DNA of 64,000 nt from Rothia sp035916755 (lineage in GTDB: Bacteria > Actinomycetota > Actinomycetes > Actinomycetales > Micrococcaceae). The stretch is taken from positions 124,001 through 188,000 of the forward strand of contig NZ_JAYWIX010000001.1 of assembly GCF_035916755.1 (NCBI RefSeq), in the 5' to 3' direction. Each line of letters starts with the position of its first letter. The first letter of the stretch is position 1. The notes beneath the pieces were generated by a model. That model did no database searches and had not been told where the DNA came from. It saw only the letters and a list, made by a program, of their open reading frames with translations. This document shows, piece after piece, positions 34,066-42,398 of this stretch. The translations under genes and the position numbers were made by a program.

Positions 34066-34997
34066 ACTTTTCCCTTCTCCTTGGCCTTTTCCTAGCGGCA
34101 GGAATCTGGCTGGTGCTTTCGAGTATCTGGACCCAGCGTCGTGAGAGCTTTGCAGACCGTATAGCGCCCCAGCTTCGTGCGGCGGAGCTTAAAAAGAACC
34201 GCCCGGACACTCCGTATAGCACGCTACCTGAAGGTATTTACGGGGCGAGCGCTGCCCTCCTTGCACCGTGGGTTGAAAAGATGTACCGGAGTCTCGGTAA
34301 GTCGAGCTTTGATACGGTGGCCCTCGAAAAACGACTTGCCCAGCTAGGTGGGCATCTGACAACCGCAGAGTACCGGGTGCAGCAGGTACTCTGGAGCCTC
34401 TTGGCAGCTATTTTCTGTATTTGTCTGGTGTCTGTGGGCCTCGCCCAAGGGACGGTAAGTTTCGTGCCGGGAGTCCTCCTGATTGTTCTGGGTGCCTGTG
34501 CCGGCTTCCTTGCACGCGACTATTGGCTGTCTCAGCAGATCGCAAAACGGGAGAAAGCCATGCTGGCTGAATTTCCTGCTTTGGCAGAGCTTATGGCCCT
34601 ATCTGTTACCGCTGGGGAATCTGCCATCGGGTCGCTTGAACGGGTAGTGCGGAGTTCGCAGGGAGAGCTTTCTCGCGAATTCCAAACTATTCTCGCGATG
34701 ACTCGTTCCGGTGAGTCCCTCGTGGTCGCTTTGCAAAGTTTTTCGCAGCGTACCTCGGTAGCAGCCCTATCCCGTTTTGTGGATGGCCTGGTGGTTGCCA
34801 TTGAACGTGGTACGCCCCTGGCAGATGTCTTGCGGGCTCAGGCCCAGGACGTGCGTGATAACGCTAAACGAGAGCTCATGGAAACTGCCGGGAAGAAAGA
34901 AATCGGGATGATGGCCCCCGTCGTTTTTCTGATACTTCCCCTCACCGTACTGTTTGCGATGTTTCCTGGCCTTTCCCTACTGAATCTTAACTTCTAA
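34062..34997 (+). CDS. tadC: Tad pilus platform protein TadC
   Basis: 311 residues from GTG 34062, overlapping tadB by four bases. TM segments lie near 5-20 and 105-150, and the T2SF domain has FPALAELMALSVTAGESAIGSLERV and the late FVDGLVVAIERGTPLADVLRAQA. A C-terminal TM pair ends in LTVLFAMFPGL. This is the second platform subunit. Confidence 0.9.
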   Translation: MNFSLLLGLFLAAGIWLVLSSIWTQRRESFADRIAPQLRAAELKKNRPDTPYSTLPEGIYGASAALLAPWVEKMYRSLGKSSFDTVALEKRLAQLGGHLTTAEYRVQQVLWSLLAAIFCICLVSVGLAQGTVSFVPGVLLIVLGACAGFLARDYWLSQQIAKREKAMLAEFPALAELMALSVTAGESAIGSLERVVRSSQGELSREFQTILAMTRSGESLVVALQSFSQRTSVAALSRFVDGLVVAIERGTPLADVLRAQAQDVRDNAKRELMETAGKKEIGMMAPVVFLILPLTVLFAMFPGLSLLNLNF

Positions 34998-35048
34998 ACC
35001 CGCCCGCTTGGGCACCTTCTATCACACTCATATTCAAAGGAGAATCCC

Positions 35049-35258
35049 ATGAAGAAGTTCATGACCGACACCTACCTCAAGGCCCTTCTCAATATCTTTG
35101 CGCCTATGACAAGCCAAGATGACCCTGAACGCGGGGATGTGCCTGGCTGGGTGATGATCACGATGATGTCCGCTATACTCGTGGCCGCTATCTTGGTGGT
35201 TGCCCAAGACGCCCTCGTCAACATGTTCAATAACGCAATGGCAATGATTAACCGCTAG
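35049..35258 (+). CDS. flp: Flp-type pilin
   Basis: 69 residues. A short leader ends in DDPERG and is followed by DVPGWVMITMMSAILVAAIL, a single hydrophobic helix near the new N-terminus, and a short tail. The glycine before the hydrophobic stretch is the expected prepilin peptidase site, and Glu preceding it suits actinobacterial Flp pilins. It should be the major pilus subunit. No prepilin peptidase (TadV/CpaA) gene is in this window. Confidence 0.82.
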   Translation: MKKFMTDTYLKALLNIFAPMTSQDDPERGDVPGWVMITMMSAILVAAILVVAQDALVNMFNNAMAMINR

Positions 35259-35266
35259 GAGAGCTG

Positions 35267-35653
35267 ATGAGAGCTGTGCCCCCTGAGAAGGAGAGAGGTA
35301 ATGCAACGGCGGAGTTCGTGATGGTATCTGCCCTAGTTGTTTTACTTTTTCTAGGTGTTTTGCAGGTTGCTTTCGCGCTGTTCACCCGTAACGTACTGCA
35401 GGACGCTGCATCTCAGGGGGCCCGCTATGGGGCCATGCTCGATAAAATACCGGCTGACGGAGAAGAACGCACCCGCGAGTTGCTGTATTCGGTGCTGCCT
35501 TCCCATTACTCGGCAACGATTAGCAGCTCTGTTACCCAGTGGCAGGGTGCGGACGCCGTGCAGGTCACCGTGGTTGCCCCGGTGCCCCTCCTCGGGCCCT
35601 TTGGGACAGCTACCCAGTGGGAGGTGAGCGGTCATGCTGTGGTTCAGAGGTAA
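35267..35653 (+). CDS. tadE: TadE-like pseudopilin
   Basis: 128 residues. KERGNATAEFVMVSALVVLL is the TadE signature: cleavage-site glycine, then Glu at about +5 in AEF, leading into the TM helix. FALFTRNVLQDAASQGARYGA follows, as in TadE proteins, then a beta-rich C-terminal region. It starts eight bp after the pilin gene and its end overlaps the next gene by 20 bp. Confidence 0.88.
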   Translation: MRAVPPEKERGNATAEFVMVSALVVLLFLGVLQVAFALFTRNVLQDAASQGARYGAMLDKIPADGEERTRELLYSVLPSHYSATISSSVTQWQGADAVQVTVVAPVPLLGPFGTATQWEVSGHAVVQR

Positions 35654-36092
35654 ACGCAGCGATAAAGCTGTAGACATGCGAGAGGCAGATGACCCTGAGC
35701 AGGGCAGCGCTCTTGTTGAGTTTATTGGACTGGGTGCCTTACTGATGGTACCCACGGTCTATTTTCTGTTATCAGTCTTTTCGATGCAGTCGGCTGCTTT
35801 TGCAGCTTCTAACGCTAGTGCCCATGCGCTACAGGTGATTCAGTTTTTGCCACCGGAGCAGCGCACCCAATCTGCTGTACAAGCGGTTGCCGCTTTGACA
35901 GCTAGCGATTTTGGTCTAGGGGCTGAAACCATTACTGCCACGCTGAGCTGCGAGGACGTCTGCGCCCAGGGCGAGCGAATGACGGTAGATGTTACCGTCG
36001 AGGTCGGGCTGCCTCTGGTGCCCTGGCCAGGGGCACCGACTCTTGCCACCATGACCTCTCAGGCTGTGAGCTGGGGAGGGAACTACTCATGA
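35634..36092 (+). CDS. Second TadE/F-like pseudopilin
   Basis: 152 residues. The N-terminus carries DPEQGSALVEFIGLGALLMV, another pseudopilin leader with the conserved glycine and Glu, then a TM helix and AFAASNASAHALQVI. A pair of cysteines (SCEDVCAQ) in the exported part may form a disulfide. It overlaps tadE by 20 bp and the following gene by four (ATGA). Confidence 0.82.
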   Translation: MLWFRGKRSDKAVDMREADDPEQGSALVEFIGLGALLMVPTVYFLLSVFSMQSAAFAASNASAHALQVIQFLPPEQRTQSAVQAVAALTASDFGLGAETITATLSCEDVCAQGERMTVDVTVEVGLPLVPWPGAPTLATMTSQAVSWGGNYS

Positions 36093-36580
36093 CACAGATT
36101 AGACAGACCCAGCTTCAGCAGGTGCCCTGCCCTGAAACCGCTGAGAGCGAGGCCGAGCGAGGCAGCGTCCTCCCACTCATCGTGGGGCTGTGCCTAGTAC
36201 TTCTCTTAGTTGCCTCCACCGTTGTTGGAGTAAGTTCCGTCTATCTTGAAAGACAGCGCCTCCAGGCTCTAGCCGACCAAGCGGCAACGTCCGCCGCGCA
36301 GCGCATTGAGGGCATCACGGCGGTGGGGGAGGCCCAGGCCCAGGTGACTCTCACCAGCGCCGGGGTGCAGGCGTCCGCTCACACCTTTCTGCAAGAAAGC
36401 GGCGCCGGCACCGACTTCTCCCACCTGACCTTAAACCCCGCAACCGGGGCGTCGGGAAACAACACTGCGGTGATCGTCCTTTCTGCCAAGGCCCACCCGC
36501 CCTTACTCTCCGTTGTGCTACCTGACGGCGTCGATATCACCGTTACCGGCCGGGCGCGCGTCATCACCACCCAAGACTAG
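36089..36580 (+). CDS. TadG-like pilus-associated protein
   Basis: 163 residues. ESEAERGSVLPLIVGLCLVLLLVAS shows a leader and TM helix of the TadE/G kind (here quoted in parts: ERGSVLPLIVGLCLV, then LLLVAS). LERQRLQALADQAATSAAQR is the conserved segment of actinobacterial Flp-associated proteins. Much shorter than proteobacterial TadG, without a von Willebrand domain. It is the last gene of the Tad operon; a weak hairpin lies downstream. Confidence 0.8.
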   Translation: MTQIRQTQLQQVPCPETAESEAERGSVLPLIVGLCLVLLLVASTVVGVSSVYLERQRLQALADQAATSAAQRIEGITAVGEAQAQVTLTSAGVQASAHTFLQESGAGTDFSHLTLNPATGASGNNTAVIVLSAKAHPPLLSVVLPDGVDITVTGRARVITTQD

Positions 36581-36661
36581 AACAGAAGCGCTCTGCCCCG
36601 TCAGCGCAAAACAGGGGCAAAACCGGGCGCTTACCATCGTTTTCAGCTAGGGTTAATAGTC

Positions 36662-37786
36662 ATGGCTACTATAGATTTTTCTGCCCAAATCAAAACCCTG
36701 CGCTCAACCTACGCCTCCATCGAAGAGGTCAGTGACGTTGAGCAGCTGCGCGCTACCATCGCAGAACTCTCTGAAGCAGCCGGTGCCCCCGACCTCTGGG
36801 ACGACCCCGACGCCGCCCAAAAGATCACCTCCCAGCTCTCCCACACACAGGCCGAACTCGATAAGCTCGTCAAACTAAGCCAGGCCATCGACGACCTTGA
36901 GGTCATGGTAGAACTCGCCGACGAAGAAGGCGACGCCGACACCCTTGCCGAAGCAGAAAGCGAACTGCACGCTATCGAAAAGCGCCTAGCAGAGCTCGAA
37001 GTAATCACCCTGCTCTCGGGTGAGTACGATCAGCGCGACGCTGTCGTCACCATCCGGGCGGGAGCCGGTGGCGTGGATGCCGCCGACTTTGCCGAGATGC
37101 TTCTGCGCATGTACCTGCGCTGGGCCGAGAAAAACGGCTTCGATACCACGGTGATGGATACCTCCTACGCCGAAGAAGCCGGCCTCAAATCAGCAACATT
37201 TGAGGTCAAAGCCCCCTATGCTTTCGGGCGCCTGTCGATTGAAGCGGGAACCCACCGCCTGGTGCGTATTTCCCCCTTCAATAGCCAGGGCAAACGTATG
37301 ACGTCATTCGCTGCGGTGGAAGTTATCCCCCTCATCGAGCAGACCGACCACATCGAAATCCCCGAGTCTGAACTCAAGATCGATGTCTTCCGCTCATCGG
37401 GGCCCGGTGGCCAGTCCGTGAACACCACAGACTCCGCCGTCCGTATGACCCACATCCCCACCGGCATCGTGGTCTCCATGCAGAACGAAAAGTCCCAGTT
37501 GCAGAACCGGGCTGCGGCGCTGCGCGTCCTGCAATCCCGCCTCCTCCTGCTCCGCAAAGAGCAAGAGGACGCCAAAAAGAAGGAACTTGCCGGTGACGTT
37601 AAAGCCTCCTGGGGGGACCAAATGCGTTCTTATGTGCTCAACCCCTACCAAATGGTCAAAGACCTACGAACCAACTATGAAGAGGGAAACCCCAGCGCCG
37701 TATTCGACGGTGCGCTCGACGGTTTCATCGACGCCGGCGTGCGGTGGCGCGCGGCAGAACGACAGAAAAGAAAGAACGAAGAATAA
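36662..37786 (+). CDS. prfB: Peptide chain release factor 2
   Basis: Recognises UGA/UAA and triggers peptide release. 374 residues read in one frame, so no programmed frameshift is needed here. The stop-codon recognition tripeptide SPF is in LVRISPFNSQGKR (about residue 204), and the catalytic GGQ in RSSGPGGQSVNTTDSAVR (about residue 249). The N-terminal coiled domain is normal. It is followed only two bases later by smpB; the ftsE and ftsX genes usual at this place in actinobacteria are missing. Confidence 0.97.
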   Translation: MATIDFSAQIKTLRSTYASIEEVSDVEQLRATIAELSEAAGAPDLWDDPDAAQKITSQLSHTQAELDKLVKLSQAIDDLEVMVELADEEGDADTLAEAESELHAIEKRLAELEVITLLSGEYDQRDAVVTIRAGAGGVDAADFAEMLLRMYLRWAEKNGFDTTVMDTSYAEEAGLKSATFEVKAPYAFGRLSIEAGTHRLVRISPFNSQGKRMTSFAAVEVIPLIEQTDHIEIPESELKIDVFRSSGPGGQSVNTTDSAVRMTHIPTGIVVSMQNEKSQLQNRAAALRVLQSRLLLLRKEQEDAKKKELAGDVKASWGDQMRSYVLNPYQMVKDLRTNYEEGNPSAVFDGALDGFIDAGVRWRAAERQKRKNEE

Positions 37787-37788
37787 TC

Positions 37789-38277
37789 GTGGCTAAGAAA
37801 AAAGTAACGAAAGAAGACCCGAATAACCACACCATAGCGTCCAACCGCCGTGCTCGCCATAACTACAACATCGTAGAGACCTGGGAAGCCGGGCTGGTGC
37901 TCATGGGAACCGAGGTTAAATCCCTACGCGATGGGGGAGCCTCAATCACCGATGGCTTCTGCCAGATGTACGGCAACGAGCTGTGGCTCGAGGGCATCCA
38001 TATCGCCGAATACGGGCGTGGATCCTGGACCAACCACGCAGCCCGTCGCCGCCGTAAACTGCTCATGCACCGCAGCGAAATCAACAAAATCGCTCAGAAG
38101 CTCAAGGAAAGCGGCTACACCGTCGTGCCCCTCAAGCTCTATTTCAGCAAGGGCCGCGCCAAGGTGGAAATTGCCTTGGCCACCGGTAAGCGTGACTACG
38201 ACAAGCGCCAGGCCCTGCGTGAGCGTCAGGACAATCTCGAAGCCCAGCGCGCTATGCGCTATAAGAACCTGGGCTAG
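37789..38277 (+). CDS. smpB: SsrA-binding protein
   Basis: Binds tmRNA and carries it to stalled ribosomes. 162 residues from GTG 37789 (VAKKKVTKEDPNN). Conserved features: NRRARHNYNIVETWEAGLVL, GTEVKSLRDG, ANY-like WLEGIHIAEY and the C-terminal tail KRDYDKRQALRERQ, which mimics a codon-anticodon helix. It is coupled to prfB, and its RNA partner ssrA is 760 bp downstream. Confidence 0.96.
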   Translation: MAKKKVTKEDPNNHTIASNRRARHNYNIVETWEAGLVLMGTEVKSLRDGGASITDGFCQMYGNELWLEGIHIAEYGRGSWTNHAARRRRKLLMHRSEINKIAQKLKESGYTVVPLKLYFSKGRAKVEIALATGKRDYDKRQALRERQDNLEAQRAMRYKNLG

Positions 38278-38303
38278 CCTAACAACCTACTCGAAGGAGA
38301 GAA

Positions 38304-38885
38304 ATGACCACCGGAAACAACAACGAAAACCCCTACGGCGACTACGTACCCGGGCAGTACAGCTCAGGTACTACAGAGCAGGGAAATGGGGACTATAGCC
38401 AGCAGGGTAACAGTGCTTCCTCACAGCCCAGCTACTCGCAGCCTACCTATTCTCAGCCTAGCTACGGCCAGGCGGATTACAGCCAGCAACCTGCCAGCTA
38501 CCCCTCCTACGGGTATGACGCTTACGGCCAGCAGGCAGCCTCAGCACCTAAGGGCCTGGCTATTACGTCGCTGATTCTGGGTATCCTGTCCTTCCTGAGC
38601 GGCTGGGTCGTTCTGGGCGGCATTCTGGGCATTGTCGGCCTGGTACTTGGTATCGTTGCCCTGCGCAAGACCAAGACCGGTGGCGGCGGTAAGGGTCTGG
38701 CTATCACCGGCATCGTATTTAGCTCCCTGGGCATTCTTATTTCTCTGGTAATGCTGGTGTTCTTCGGTTGGATTTTCTCAGCCTTCGGTGAGTGCATGGT
38801 CTACGCTGAGAACGAGGTTCTCATGGAGCAGTGCATGAACCAGCAGCTGGGCCTTGAGGTCACAGACTCAAGCAGCAACGTCTAA
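38304..38885 (+). CDS. DUF4190-type membrane protein with Gln/Ser/Tyr-rich N-terminus
   Basis: 193 residues. Residues about 1-78 are low complexity with repeats of SQPSY/SQPTY/QADY units. Two TM segments follow (about 85-135), with GLVLGIVALRKTKTGGGGKGLAITGI between, the hallmark of DUF4190. A further TM segment and a short exported tail with two cysteines end the protein. A second gene of the same design lies at 41196-41717. The function is unknown. Confidence 0.8.
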   Translation: MTTGNNNENPYGDYVPGQYSSGTTEQGNGDYSQQGNSASSQPSYSQPTYSQPSYGQADYSQQPASYPSYGYDAYGQQAASAPKGLAITSLILGILSFLSGWVVLGGILGIVGLVLGIVALRKTKTGGGGKGLAITGIVFSSLGILISLVMLVFFGWIFSAFGECMVYAENEVLMEQCMNQQLGLEVTDSSSNV

Positions 38886-38893
38886 TCAACCTG

Positions 38894-38928
38894 CCAGCTG
38901 GCTCTTTACAGCATGGAGGGCCAGCTGG
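38894..38928 (+). terminator. Weak hairpin after the DUF4190 gene
   Basis: A 9-bp stem CCAGCTGGC (38894-38902 with 38920-38928), extendable by wobble pairs, without a T tract. It may end the prfB-smpB-DUF4190 transcript in part. Confidence 0.45.
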
Positions 38929-39035
38929 TAGAGTGGTGCATCCGAGCTAATTGGGCCGGTGTCTTTCACTGATGAGTTGCGGCTCGAAAGAGCACTGGAA
39001 AACGCTTAGCTTGGCGTTCTTTGATAAAAGAATAT

Positions 39036-39408
39036 GGGGATGATCGGTTTCGACGATGTGAGTTGAGATGGATGAAGCGTGCCGAGGATGCAGGGTTATC
39101 TCGTTAACGCCCTCTGCAAAAAAATAAGTGCAGAATCTAAGCGCACTGACTTCGCACTCGCTGCCTAATAATCCCAGCGATGCAGTCTGGTAGCCTGAGC
39201 TTGCCTTTGGCTCAGCTCCTACCATCAGTTTAAAAGGCCACTGCTGCCCGTCCTTGTCGTAGGGCCGGGTGGGACTTTTATACGGCTAGGTTAGGCCTTG
39301 TAAGTGTTTGCGCAAGCAAGGTAGCCGAAAACACCGCTTTCACAAACTGCGCACGGAGAAGACCCGTTGACGCCACATCGGACCGGGGTTCGATTCCCCG
39401 CATCTCCA
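39036..39408 (+). ncRNA. ssrA: tmRNA
   Basis: Transfer-messenger RNA for rescue of stalled ribosomes. The 5' end GGGGATGATCGGTTTCGAC pairs with the 3' end CATCTCC to form the tRNA-like acceptor stem, and a T-loop GGTTCGATTCC is near the 3' end. The tag frame starts at the resume codon GCA 39130 and encodes AESKRTDFALAA, followed by two TAA codons (39166-39171). This tag is of the Micrococcaceae type. The CCA end is not encoded in full. Several pseudoknot arms can be drawn between. A terminator follows. Confidence 0.97.
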
Positions 39409-39417
39409 CAGTATTGA

Positions 39418-39454
39418 GGCCCTCCGCCCGGATAATCCGGGCGGAGGGCCTTTT
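39418..39454 (+). terminator. ssrA terminator
   Basis: Perfect 15-bp GC-rich stem (39418-39432 with 39436-39450), loop TAA, then TTTT. Confidence 0.93.
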
Positions 39455-39475
39455 CTGTGTCTTTACGACTTGCCG

Positions 39476-39832
39476 TTACTTCTTAGGTTCTACCGTGGGG
39501 ATAGATGAAGTAGCAACCTTCGATGATGAAGGGGATGCGCCAGCCGTATTCCTGCATGGCAGCATCGCCCAGTATTGAGGATAGGCCGGTTGGCAACGAT
39601 AGAACCGAGAATTAGACCGGAGACGGCGACGGTCATGAGCAGAGAGGTTGCTAGGCCACGACGTTCGGGGCCACCGTATTCGGCGACATAGGAGGTGACG
39701 AAGCCGTAGACACCGTAGCCGTACCATTCGATGAGGTGCCCGGCGACGGCCCCGATAAAGGCTTTGCACTTTTGCTGTGTGGGACGTACCGGCTGCATCG
39801 TCTTTTCCTGCTTTGAAGATTGCTTCTGTCAT
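39476..39832 (-). pseudogene. Remnant of an MHS-family MFS transporter
   Basis: Reading from 39832, MTEAIFKAGKDDAAGTSHTA continues in another frame as KAFIGAVAGHLIEWYGYGVY, the first TM segment of metabolite:H+ symporters. AEYGG then joins PERRGLATSLLMTVAVSGLI, so a stretch is missing. A further shift leads to a GWRIPF-like end. At least two frame changes and an internal deletion are visible, and the gene is some 300 residues too short. It is a dead copy of a dicarboxylate- or aromatic-acid-type permease. Confidence 0.75.
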
Positions 39833-39974
39833 CTTTGGTTCTCTTGGTGTTGTTTGTGCGGATGCCCCCGGTGCGGTAGGCGTTGCACCAACAGTAATGA
39901 TGTGATTTGCATCATAGCAATGTAGGTTTTTTCATTACATGTTGCTCTGGTGTGTAATTTTCTACAATGGTGAT

Positions 39975-40715
39975 ATGCGTGAGATGTCTTACATGGCTTG
40001 GATGTTTTGCTGTGAACGCTGGTTGTGGAAAAGGATGCCCTGGTGGTGAGTGCTGTAAGGGGTGTTGTTGATGAGCTCTCGGAGTACTAGGCAGTGCCGC
40101 GTGAAGAGCTGGTTGATAGTGTAGCAGGGGTTTTGATGCGGCGATAATGTGCCTAGAAAAGTTCTGCGCCTGTAGATGAAGTGTTGGGTGGTGGATGTGA
40201 AGGGGTCTATGAGGTGGCTCCTTGCCGAAAGGTGCAGGGGGTTTCTCTGGCCTCTGTGTTGAGGGTGCACCGCCTTGCTCTATCTGCTACCCAGCGAAGA
40301 TTTGTGCAGATGGCTGAGCGTTATCACTGGAAGAAGCACGTATCGTCTTGACTTCATTGGAGTCGGGCGGTGCGGGGTACTTTGGTGTGCGTAGTCGGGG
40401 CTGGTGCCTAGCGGTTGTATGCACTCCCTGGCTGGGGATGTTGTAGGGCAGGGGTTATTGGCGCCTCTGCGGGAGGATCGCGGCGGCGGTGAAGCCCTGC
40501 TGATGTATGTGTGGGCATTTTTGGAGTTTGGCCGTAGCTATCGAGATGCTGTCCAGGCTCTTTATATCCACGAGAATACTTTGCGTAATAAGGTTGCAAA
40601 ATTTGAGCAGATTACCGGCCGTAGGTTGAATGATATTGATGCCTGTATCGAACTAATATGGCTGCGGCATGATATGGCCCTAAAGGGGACTCTTGGTATA
40701 GGTGATTCAGCCTAA
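39975..40715 (+). pseudogene. Remnant of a PucR-type transcription regulator
   Basis: The 3' part (from about 40490) is well kept: LLMYVWAFLEFGRSYRDAVQ, then ALYIHENTLRNKVAKFEQIT, the PucR C-terminal helix-turn-helix. Upstream, pieces such as ERMPWW-like, AVPREELVDSVAGVLMRR and KVQGVSLASVLRVHRLALSA are recognisable in different frames, broken by stops (for example the TGA after KRMPWW). The normal length is above 380 residues. It may once have controlled the adjacent transporter, which is divergent. Confidence 0.7.
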
Positions 40716-40881
40716 AACACCTTATCAATAAGGTTATATGGACTATTTTAAATGAATATTAAGAGGTTTTATGTGAAGCGGAATAAGAGAGTGTGGAGCG
40801 ATAAAATAATACATGGTTATAAAATATTGCTGGTGGTTCAGCAATAGACATTACTCATCCACCACTTCTTGAAAGGGCTAG

Positions 40882-41037
40882 CATGTCACGCCTTGCCGGG
40901 CTTGTATCGATTCTTGCTTTACCTCGGTTGTTTCCTTTGGCGTATCAGCCCTGGTCATGGGGCTGGGAGTTGTGCTTGGTTTTATTGGCGCCGCCCTGCT
41001 CAAAATTGCTCCGAAAAAGGTAGCTGTTACGGCCTAG
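40882..41037 (+). pseudogene. Transporter C-terminal remnant
   Basis: One frame encodes a TM-like tail VSFGVSALVMGLGVVLGFIG followed by AALLKIAPKKVAVTA and a stop, the usual end of a permease. No start or upstream body exists, and the preceding 145 bp (40716-40860) are very AT-rich with two short palindromes (ACCTTAT/ATAAGGT at 40719-40734 and TTGCTG/CAGCAA). It may be the other end of the broken MHS gene after rearrangement, or a different permease. Confidence 0.5.
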
Positions 41038-41195
41038 GCCTCTGAACAGCAGCAAGCCCCAGCCCCGTTTCTTCCCCTCTGTACGGTGAGTAGAAGCGGG
41101 GCTATTGCCTAGATTACGGGGTGACGGTGCTGGTAAGCTGACCATAAGATAAGGCCCAGTAGCGGGCCGACCGTTTTAGGAAGAAAGAGGACGCC

Positions 41196-41717
41196 GTGAG
41201 TAGTCAGCCCCCCGCTTATCCCCAGCCGCAAGTATCCGCGGGCCCGGGCGTCCTTCTGCCTCCTGTTTTGGACCACGAAACCCCGGGGGAGCCTGCCCAG
41301 TACCGGGTGCCAGACGCCCACCGCCGCCCTTATGGAGAAATGGTGCGTGATAAGCGCGGACGGGGCTACTATCAGGCAGTCATGGCTCTATCTGTGGGCG
41401 TAGCGAGCTGGCTCGTAGTGCTCATGGCTGGCGTTTTTGCCCTGCTGGCTCTCATTCCTGCGGTGGTGGCTATTGTGCTGGGTATCAAAGCCTTACGCGC
41501 TCGTAAGCGTAACCCGCGCACCCGCTTTCACGGGCAGACAGCCGGTATGGCCTGGGGCGGCATTGCCCTGGGTATTCTCTGCATTCCGGTGGCGGTCTTT
41601 TTCTACTTCATGGCGAGCTGGTTCCTGAACGGGGCCGAAACCGCGAACTGCGAAATCACCCACGCCGGGGACGAGGAAGCCATTACCCGCTGCATCGAGA
41701 GCAATACCAGCTACTAG
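41196..41717 (+). CDS. DUF4190-like membrane protein
   Basis: 173 residues from GTG 41196. A Pro/Gln-rich N-terminal 60 residues (QPPAYPQPQVSAGPGV) precede a TM pair with VLGIKALRARKRNPRTRFHG and QTAGMAWGGIALGILC. The exported tail has two cysteines (ETANCEITHAGDE, TRCIES). It has the same layout as the protein at 38304-38885, so they are probable paralogues with the tmRNA and the decay zone between them. Confidence 0.75.
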   Translation: MSSQPPAYPQPQVSAGPGVLLPPVLDHETPGEPAQYRVPDAHRRPYGEMVRDKRGRGYYQAVMALSVGVASWLVVLMAGVFALLALIPAVVAIVLGIKALRARKRNPRTRFHGQTAGMAWGGIALGILCIPVAVFFYFMASWFLNGAETANCEITHAGDEEAITRCIESNTSY

Positions 41718-41740
41718 CCCCACGTCCAAGGAGAGCGGAG

Positions 41741-42310
41741 ATACAATACCCCAACCCCGATAACCATATTGCGGTTCTGATTGATGCTGAGAATGTCAGT
41801 CCGCACAATATTGAAGGGGTGCTCCAGGAGCTCTCGAAGTACGGCACAACCTCGGTGCGGCGAATCTATGGGGACTGGAGCTCCCAGTAGCTTGCAGGGT
41901 GGAAGGCTAAGATCCAGCAACACTCTCTCAAGCCCCAGCAGCAATTTACCTTCACCAAGGGCAAGAACTTTAGCGATATTGCCCTGGTCATTGACGCGAT
42001 GGATCTCTCTCCGGAAAATGTGGAGAAAGCAGACTCCCCGCCCCAGCGTTTAAGCACGAATCAGCTTCGCCAAGATACAGCCTTGGTGGGTCTGCTGCGA
42101 AGTGTTATAGTGGCAAGCGAGGACGAGGACGGCTGGGCTCAGCTCTCTTTGATTGGGGTGACTTTGCGTAATCGTTCCCCGGAGTTTGACCCCCGTAACT
42201 GGGGCTAAGCCAAGCTGAGGGACTTGATTAAAGCGGTAGATCTCTTTGAAGTTAGCCGGGTGCAGGCAGATAACGGTCACACTAATATTCGTGTGCGCAT
42301 TATGAAGTAA
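41741..42310 (+). pseudogene. Decayed NYN domain / OST-HTH protein
   Basis: One continuous frame encodes PNPDNHIAVLIDAENVSPHN and SVRRIYGDWSSQ of an NYN (PIN-like) RNase domain and, later, DTALVGLLRSVIVASEDEDG and SLIGVTLRNRSPEFDPRNWG of an OST-HTH/LOTUS domain. In-frame stops occur at TAG 41888-41890 and TAA 42206-42208. The expected start position reads ATA (41741) behind a good AAGGAG. The middle of the NYN domain after IALVIDAMDL is missing. Four separate lesions in an otherwise preserved frame show recent inactivation. Confidence 0.85.
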
Positions 42311-42398
42311 AGCCTTACTGGAATACCACACGCTGTGAGCTCCACCTCAATCGCGTTATGATGGGGGAAAGCGCCCCCAGCACGCCCAGGAGCACCCC

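Noticed and set aside
36662..36800. Programmed +1 frameshift in prfB
   Set aside because: The gene reads in one frame from ATG to TAA; there is no in-frame UGA near codon 26.
41741..42310. Recoding of TAG 41888 (readthrough or special amino acid) in the NYN gene
   Set aside because: A second stop (TAA), a lost start codon and a missing segment make plain decay the simpler explanation; no recoding element is visible.
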